A stretch of 64,000 nt of DNA, from NCBI GenBank assembly GCA_031287525.1, contig JAITSU010000057.1, positions 1-64,000 on the forward strand. Reading direction: 5' to 3'. Positions 55,018-64,000 of this stretch are shown piece after piece; the first letter of the stretch is position 1, and the number at the start of each line of letters is the position of its first letter. The translations under genes and the position numbers were made by a program. The notes below the pieces were generated by a model. It had not been told where the DNA came from. It made no database searches and saw only the letters and a program-made list of their open reading frames with translations. The stretch comes from Zoogloeaceae bacterium. GTDB taxonomy: Bacteria; Pseudomonadota; Gammaproteobacteria; Burkholderiales; Rhodocyclaceae.

Positions 55018-57152
55018 AACACGTTAGACAAATTTTGGTTTGGGGCGTCACCTTTTATTTGGGGGCGATGTTTCCAGCGCTTGCAGGCGCAGCGGGATCT
55101 GAAGGTAATGCGATTACGGGCGTTAATGTCGCTCGGCAAGGCACTGCCATTTTGCTGAAAATAGATCTGCAAAATCCTCTGGATGAGCTGCCTGCGGAAT
55201 TCAGCGTGACCAATCCTCCGCGTATCGCTCTGGATTTTCAGAAAACAACGAACGCTTTGGGTGTCAATCAGAAAAGTATCAGGGAAGGCGACTTTACCAG
55301 TCTGGATGTGGTTCAGGTCGGTGAGCGCACGCGCTTGCTTCTGAATCTTGTGCGTAGCATGCACTATGCGGCAAAACTGGATGGCACCTCCTCTGTATTG
55401 GTTACGCTGACGCCGTTGGAGAATGTTGATTTGGCCGCTGCCGCGCCTACTTTTACGCAGGGAGACGGGGGAGCGCGGCATGAAATTCGTGATCTGACCT
55501 TCCGCAGGGGTAAAAACGGCGAGGGGCGGATTATCGTTGATCTGTCGGATACGGGGACGGGTATTGATATTCGTCAACAGGGCAATAATCTGGTCGTGGA
55601 TTTCCTGAAAACAGGTCTGCCGGATAACCTGCGTCGGCGTCTGGATGTGGTTGACTTCGCGACACCCGTGACTAACGTTGTGACGGAAGACAAATCCGGT
55701 AACGTGCGCGTCACGATTACTTCGCAAGGTCAATGGGAACACAACGCCTATCAGATGGAAAACCAGTTCGTGGTGGAAGTCAAGACGCTTGTCGAAGACA
55801 CCACCAAGATTGTGCCAAGCAGCAAAGTCGGCTATCAAGGGCCACGCATCAGCATCAATTACCAGAACGGCGATGTGCGCGCTCTGTTGCGCTTGATGGC
55901 GGAAGAACTGGAGTTGAACGCTGTTATTTCTGAAACCGTGACGGGGACGACCACGCTGGTGCTGAAAGATGTGCCCGCCGATCAGGTGATTGACATCATC
56001 TTCCAACAAAAAGGGCTGGATATGCGCAAGAACGGCAACGTATTGTTGATTGCGCCGCGCGATGAGATTGCGACCCGTGAAAAGCTTCAGTACGAATCCG
56101 CCTTGCAACTGGAGGACTTGGAGCCTCTGGTGACGGAAACTTTCCAGTTGAATTATCACGAAGCGCAAGCGTTCAAGGAGATTCTCACCGACAAGGAACG
56201 CAGCCTGCTTTCCAAGCGTGGCAGTGCCGTAATCGACCCGCGTACCAATATCATCTTCATTCAGGATACCCCGACGCGTCTGGATGAATTGCGTCGCATC
56301 GTGGCGACGGTGGATATTCCGCTGCGTCAGGTTTTGATTGAGGCTCGGATTGTAGAAGCGACCGACCAGTTCGCGAAGAATCTGGGGATACGGCTTGGAT
56401 TGCTCCATGGCAAGAACTACACCAATGGCGGTACCTGGTTTGGAATGGGGGGGGATAATATTCAGACAGGGCGGCTTTATAAGGGGAATAGTAGTGATAT
56501 GCAAAATCCTACCGGCAGCATCGAGGGTCAGGCAGAATTCCCGGGACTGAATCAAGTCAATCTCCCCGCCGCAAGTTTCGGTCAACGGCAGCCTTCCCTG
56601 TTTTCCTTCCTGCTCAGCAATCGGCAAGGAACGCGAATGTTGAACATGGAAATCTCCGCGCTGGAAGCCGACCTCAAAGGGCGTGTGGTGTCCAGCCCGC
56701 GTATCATGACCACGGATCAGGGGGAAGCGGTGATCGAACAGGGTGTGGAAATTCCCTATCAGGAAGCTTCCAGTTCGGGTTCCACCAGCGTGTCTTTCAA
56801 AAAGGCCGTGCTTTCCCTGAAGGTGAAGCCGCACATTACGCCGGATGGCAAGGTTTCCATGAAGCTCGAAATCAACAAGGATTCGCGTGGCGAAACCATG
56901 ATCGGCGGTGTCGCGATCAACACCAAGAAAGTGCAAACCAGCGTGCTGGTGGACAATGGCGGTACGGTTGTGATCGGCGGTATTTATGAACTGACGACGC
57001 GGAATGACACGGACAAAGTGCCTCTGTTGGGTGACATCCCCATCCTGGGTTATGCCTTCCGTTCGAATTCGCGCAGCACAGAGAAGTCGGAACTGCTGGT
57101 GTTCATCACGCCCAGAATCATTGATGAAAATTTGACCGTTGGAAACCGATAA
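55014..57152 (+). CDS. pilQ: Type IV pilus secretin PilQ
   Basis: The 712-aa outer-membrane secretin has a signal peptide (QILVWGVTFYLGAMFPALAGA) and two AMIN-type domains (IALDFQKTTNALGVNQKSI; RIIVDLSDTGTGIDI). The STN/N0 and N1 domains include GPRISINYQNGDVRALLRLM and KDVPADQVIDIIFQQKGLD. The secretin core follows (LDELRRIVATVDIPLRQVLI, VVSSPRIMTTDQGEAVI, GTVVIGGIYEL) with the closing ELLVFITPRIIDE. It is the exit pore for the pilus. A terminator follows. Confidence 0.96.
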   Translation: MKHVRQILVWGVTFYLGAMFPALAGAAGSEGNAITGVNVARQGTAILLKIDLQNPLDELPAEFSVTNPPRIALDFQKTTNALGVNQKSIREGDFTSLDVVQVGERTRLLLNLVRSMHYAAKLDGTSSVLVTLTPLENVDLAAAAPTFTQGDGGARHEIRDLTFRRGKNGEGRIIVDLSDTGTGIDIRQQGNNLVVDFLKTGLPDNLRRRLDVVDFATPVTNVVTEDKSGNVRVTITSQGQWEHNAYQMENQFVVEVKTLVEDTTKIVPSSKVGYQGPRISINYQNGDVRALLRLMAEELELNAVISETVTGTTTLVLKDVPADQVIDIIFQQKGLDMRKNGNVLLIAPRDEIATREKLQYESALQLEDLEPLVTETFQLNYHEAQAFKEILTDKERSLLSKRGSAVIDPRTNIIFIQDTPTRLDELRRIVATVDIPLRQVLIEARIVEATDQFAKNLGIRLGLLHGKNYTNGGTWFGMGGDNIQTGRLYKGNSSDMQNPTGSIEGQAEFPGLNQVNLPAASFGQRQPSLFSFLLSNRQGTRMLNMEISALEADLKGRVVSSPRIMTTDQGEAVIEQGVEIPYQEASSSGSTSVSFKKAVLSLKVKPHITPDGKVSMKLEINKDSRGETMIGGVAINTKKVQTSVLVDNGGTVVIGGIYELTTRNDTDKVPLLGDIPILGYAFRSNSRSTEKSELLVFITPRIIDENLTVGNR

Positions 57153-57166
57153 GGCTCCACGCAAGC

Positions 57167-57194
57167 AAAAAAGGCCGGGTTTCCGGCCTTTTTT
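57167..57194 (+). terminator. Terminator after pilQ
   Basis: AAAAAAGGCCGG-gttt-CCGGCCTTTTTT: a near-perfect stem with A-run before and T-run after, so it could act in both directions. It separates pilMNOPQ from aroK, although aroKB commonly follow pilQ. Confidence 0.85.
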
Positions 57195-57224
57195 ATGCCC
57201 TGAAAAAAGCTGGCTTCGCTTAGA

Positions 57225-57770
57225 ATGGCGGGCGTGAAAGAAGATACCAACATTTTTCTGATTGGTCTCATGGGGTCAGGCAAGACGACGATTGGGCGGC
57301 AACTCGCCAAACGGCTGGGGCGGTCTTTTCTGGATTCCGACCATGAGATAGAGGCGCGTACCGGGGTGCGCGTGCCAATCATTTTTGAAATCGAGGGCGA
57401 AGCAGGATTTCGTCGACGGGAGGCGCAGGTCATTGCGGAATTGACGCGGCAGAGTACGCCTGTTGTTCTGGCGACAGGCGGCGGGGCGGTGCTGGATGCG
57501 GAGAATCGCCGCTTGCTGCGCGAAAATGGCTGGGTTGTGTACCTTGATGTGCCGCCCTCTCTATTGTGGGAGCGCACCCGCCATGACCGTAATCGTCCCC
57601 TGTTGCAAGTGGAAGATCCGCTGACTCGACTGGAATCGCTGTATGCGGCGCGTGACCCTTTGTATCGGGAAAGCGCGCATTTCGTGGCAGCAGGGGGCAA
57701 TTTACCGCCTTCCGCGCTCTGCCAATTTTTGTTAAAGGAATTCACCAAAACATGCGTACCGTCAATGTAG
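57225..57770 (+). CDS. aroK: Shikimate kinase
   Basis: The 181-aa enzyme phosphorylates shikimate at the 3-OH. It has Walker A in [22 protein letters not shown], the substrate-binding [11 protein letters not shown] and [16 protein letters not shown] (Arg), the [14 protein letters not shown] glycine loop, and the lid [12 protein letters not shown]. It overlaps aroB by 19 bp, so the two are coupled. Normal length. Confidence 0.96.
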   Translation: MAGVKEDTNIFLIGLMGSGKTTIGRQLAKRLGRSFLDSDHEIEARTGVRVPIIFEIEGEAGFRRREAQVIAELTRQSTPVVLATGGGAVLDAENRRLLRENGWVVYLDVPPSLLWERTRHDRNRPLLQVEDPLTRLESLYAARDPLYRESAHFVAAGGNLPPSALCQFLLKEFTKTCVPSM

Positions 57771-58843
57771 CCCTCGCCGAGCGTGGCTACGCGATTCATA
57801 TCGGGCAGGGCGTTCTGTCCGCCCCCGATTTGCTGGCGTCGCATCTTCGCCATAAATCCGTCGCGGTGGTGACGAATGAAACCGTAGCGCCCTTGTATCT
57901 GCATACCTTGCGCGCCAGCCTCGCGGAATTGGGTGTGCAGCCGCTGGAAATCGTGTTGCCCGACGGCGAGCGCTACAAAAACTGGCAAACCCTGAATCAG
58001 ATTTTCGACGCCCTGCTTGCCCATCATTGCGAACGCAACAGTACCCTGATTGCGCTGGGCGGCGGCGTGATTGGCGACATGGGCGGCTTTGCCGCCGCCT
58101 GTTTTCAACGTGGCATCGCCTTTATCCAGATGCCCACCACCTTGCTCGCGCAGGTGGATTCGTCGGTGGGCGGCAAGACGGCAATCAATCATCCGCTGGG
58201 CAAGAACATGATCGGGGCTTTTCATCAGCCCCGTCTGGTGCTTGCCGACATCGGTACGCTGGCGACCTTGCCGGATCGGGAACTTTCCGCCGGTCTGTCC
58301 GAAGTCATCAAGTACGGACTGATTCGGGATGCCGGTTTTCTCTCCTGGCTGGAAGCCAACATGAGCGGGCTGATGGCGCGTGACGAGGCTTTGCTGGAAG
58401 AAGCGGTGTTCCGCTCCTGCCAGCACAAGGCGGAAGTGGTGGCTGCCGACGAGCGCGAAACCGGCGAGCGCGCCCTTTTGAATTTGGGACACACCTTCGG
58501 GCACGCCATCGAAACCGGACTGGGCTACGGCGTCTGGCTGCACGGCGAGGCGGTGGCGGCGGGTATGGTGATGGCGGCGCGGCTCTCCGTCTTGCTGGGT
58601 TATTTGACGGAAACCGATGTGCGGCGCGTGGAAGCGGTGTTGCAGGCGGCGGGATTGCCGGTGCGGGGGGCGCGTTTGGCAAAAGCGAACGGCGCGCGTT
58701 ATCTGGAATTGATGCGGCACGACAAAAAAGTGCAGGATGGTCGCTTGCGGCTGGTGGTGTTGGAAGCCATCGGCAGGGCGGCGGTGAGTGACAGGGCGGC
58801 GGATACAGCGTTGCTGGCGGCGATTGACGCCACTTGTGACTGA
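57752..58843 (+). CDS. aroB: 3-dehydroquinate synthase
   Basis: The 363-aa enzyme converts DAHP to 3-dehydroquinate. It has [21 protein letters not shown], the NAD loop [20 protein letters not shown], the [20 protein letters not shown] metal/substrate region, the [20 protein letters not shown] zinc ligands and the C-terminal [17 protein letters not shown]. Complete and normal length. It follows aroK, the standard order. Confidence 0.97.
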   Translation: MRTVNVALAERGYAIHIGQGVLSAPDLLASHLRHKSVAVVTNETVAPLYLHTLRASLAELGVQPLEIVLPDGERYKNWQTLNQIFDALLAHHCERNSTLIALGGGVIGDMGGFAAACFQRGIAFIQMPTTLLAQVDSSVGGKTAINHPLGKNMIGAFHQPRLVLADIGTLATLPDRELSAGLSEVIKYGLIRDAGFLSWLEANMSGLMARDEALLEEAVFRSCQHKAEVVAADERETGERALLNLGHTFGHAIETGLGYGVWLHGEAVAAGMVMAARLSVLLGYLTETDVRRVEAVLQAAGLPVRGARLAKANGARYLELMRHDKKVQDGRLRLVVLEAIGRAAVSDRAADTALLAAIDATCD

Positions 58844-58978
58844 ATATCCTGATTTGTGCGCCGCAATATCTTGATGGCAGCAGGGGTTTAGCAGTATATT
58901 CGCACGCTTTCCCTGAATTTGCGGCGTCGGGTTTTTTCCGACATCGAATGTTATCCCGGCAACGCGAGGTTGCTCAAA

Positions 58979-63625
<4,647 letters not shown>

Positions 63626-63626
63626 C

Positions 63627-64000
63627 ATGGGCAAGCCGACGGGATTCCTGGAATTTGAACGTCAGGAAGAACACTACGATCCGGTAGCAGAGCGTCTGCA
63701 ACACTATCGGGAATTCGTCCACACACTGAGCGACGAAGCCGCGACCACACAAGGAGCGCGCTGCATGGACTGCGGCGTTCCCTTCTGCAACAACGCCTGT
63801 CCGGTGAACAACATCATTCCCGACTGGAACGACCTCGTTTACAAAGGCGACCTGCAAAGGGCGCTTGAAGTGTTGCACTCCACCAACAACTTCCCCGATT
63901 TTACCGGGCGCGTTTGCCCCGCGCCCTGCGAGGCGGCGTGTACGCTGGGCATCAACGCCGAGCCGGTGGGCATCAAATCCATCGAACACGCCATCATCGA
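63627..64000 (+). CDS. gltD: Glutamate synthase small subunit (5' part; runs off the window)
   Basis: The first 124 codons are present. They carry the N-terminal Fe-S binding cysteines ([17 protein letters not shown] and [13 protein letters not shown]), which pass electrons from NADPH/FAD to GltB. AAGGAGG lies 9 nt before the start. The frame is open to the window end. Confidence 0.95.
   Translation, partial: MGKPTGFLEFERQEEHYDPVAERLQHYREFVHTLSDEAATTQGARCMDCGVPFCNNACPVNNIIPDWNDLVYKGDLQRALEVLHSTNNFPDFTGRVCPAPCEAACTLGINAEPVGIKSIEHAII

Noticed and set aside
54918-57164. 748-codon ORF opposite pilQ
   Set aside because: Entirely antisense to a clear secretin gene; composition is that of a shadow frame.
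57050-58720. 556-codon ORF opposite aroK-aroB
   Set aside because: Shadow frame of two certain genes.

Overview
The window is chromosomal DNA of a betaproteobacterium. The evidence is the host gene order at the right: corA, lysA-lptM, cyaY, a PBP1a gene, pilMNOPQ, aroK-aroB and gltB-gltD, plus a Neisseria-like type II-C CRISPR-Cas locus. It has three parts: the left piece of the CRISPR-Cas locus (1-2659), a ~41.0 kb Mu-like prophage (2660-43634), and the rest of the CRISPR-Cas locus followed by host genes (43635-64000).

Main result: the prophage sits inside cas9. Read leftward, the host locus is tracrRNA / cas9 / cas1 / cas2 / CRISPR array. The first 1022 codons of cas9 lie right of the prophage. 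The last 101 codons, most of the PAM-interacting region, lie 41 kb away next to cas1. The two pieces meet exactly at a 7-bp repeat (AACAATC), which contains the 5-bp target duplication expected of a Mu-type insertion. Both prophage ends carry a related GAGCGAG motif about 31 bp in. The tracrRNA gene, cas1, cas2 and 15 repeats look intact, so the lineage should have lost interference while keeping spacers and adaptation genes.

The prophage has a Mu-type gene set in an unusual order. A lysogeny operon (repressor with membrane segments, two unknown genes, a lipoprotein) is transcribed leftward at 14.5-16.65 kb. Rightward from 16.7 kb come a Cro/Ner-like regulator, transposase A (DD35E), MuB-like ATPase, small early genes, GemA and Mor. 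Then come the protease/scaffold, major capsid, siphovirus-type tail genes and tape measure. The right end carries a Com - small ORF - ABC-ATPase::Mom-like GNAT - formyltransferase cassette, a predicted DNA-modification module. The lysis/packaging block (lysozyme, nested spanins, gp25/26/27-like genes, terminase, portal, MuF, gpG), which in Mu precedes the protease gene, is instead inverted at the far left. It is flanked by two inverted 237-bp copies of the gpG 3' end. The MuF protein ends in a zinc-metallopeptidase domain and is followed by two tandem paralogous small genes, a probable toxin/immunity set.

A short palindromic repeat (GTAGGGGCGAAC...) occurs 13 times in the prophage, several times inside genes, and I saw none in the host DNA of this window. 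A conserved ~25-bp motif lies upstream of three late operons and points toward the genes each time. Gene names and families were assigned by eye from sequence motifs; no database search was run.
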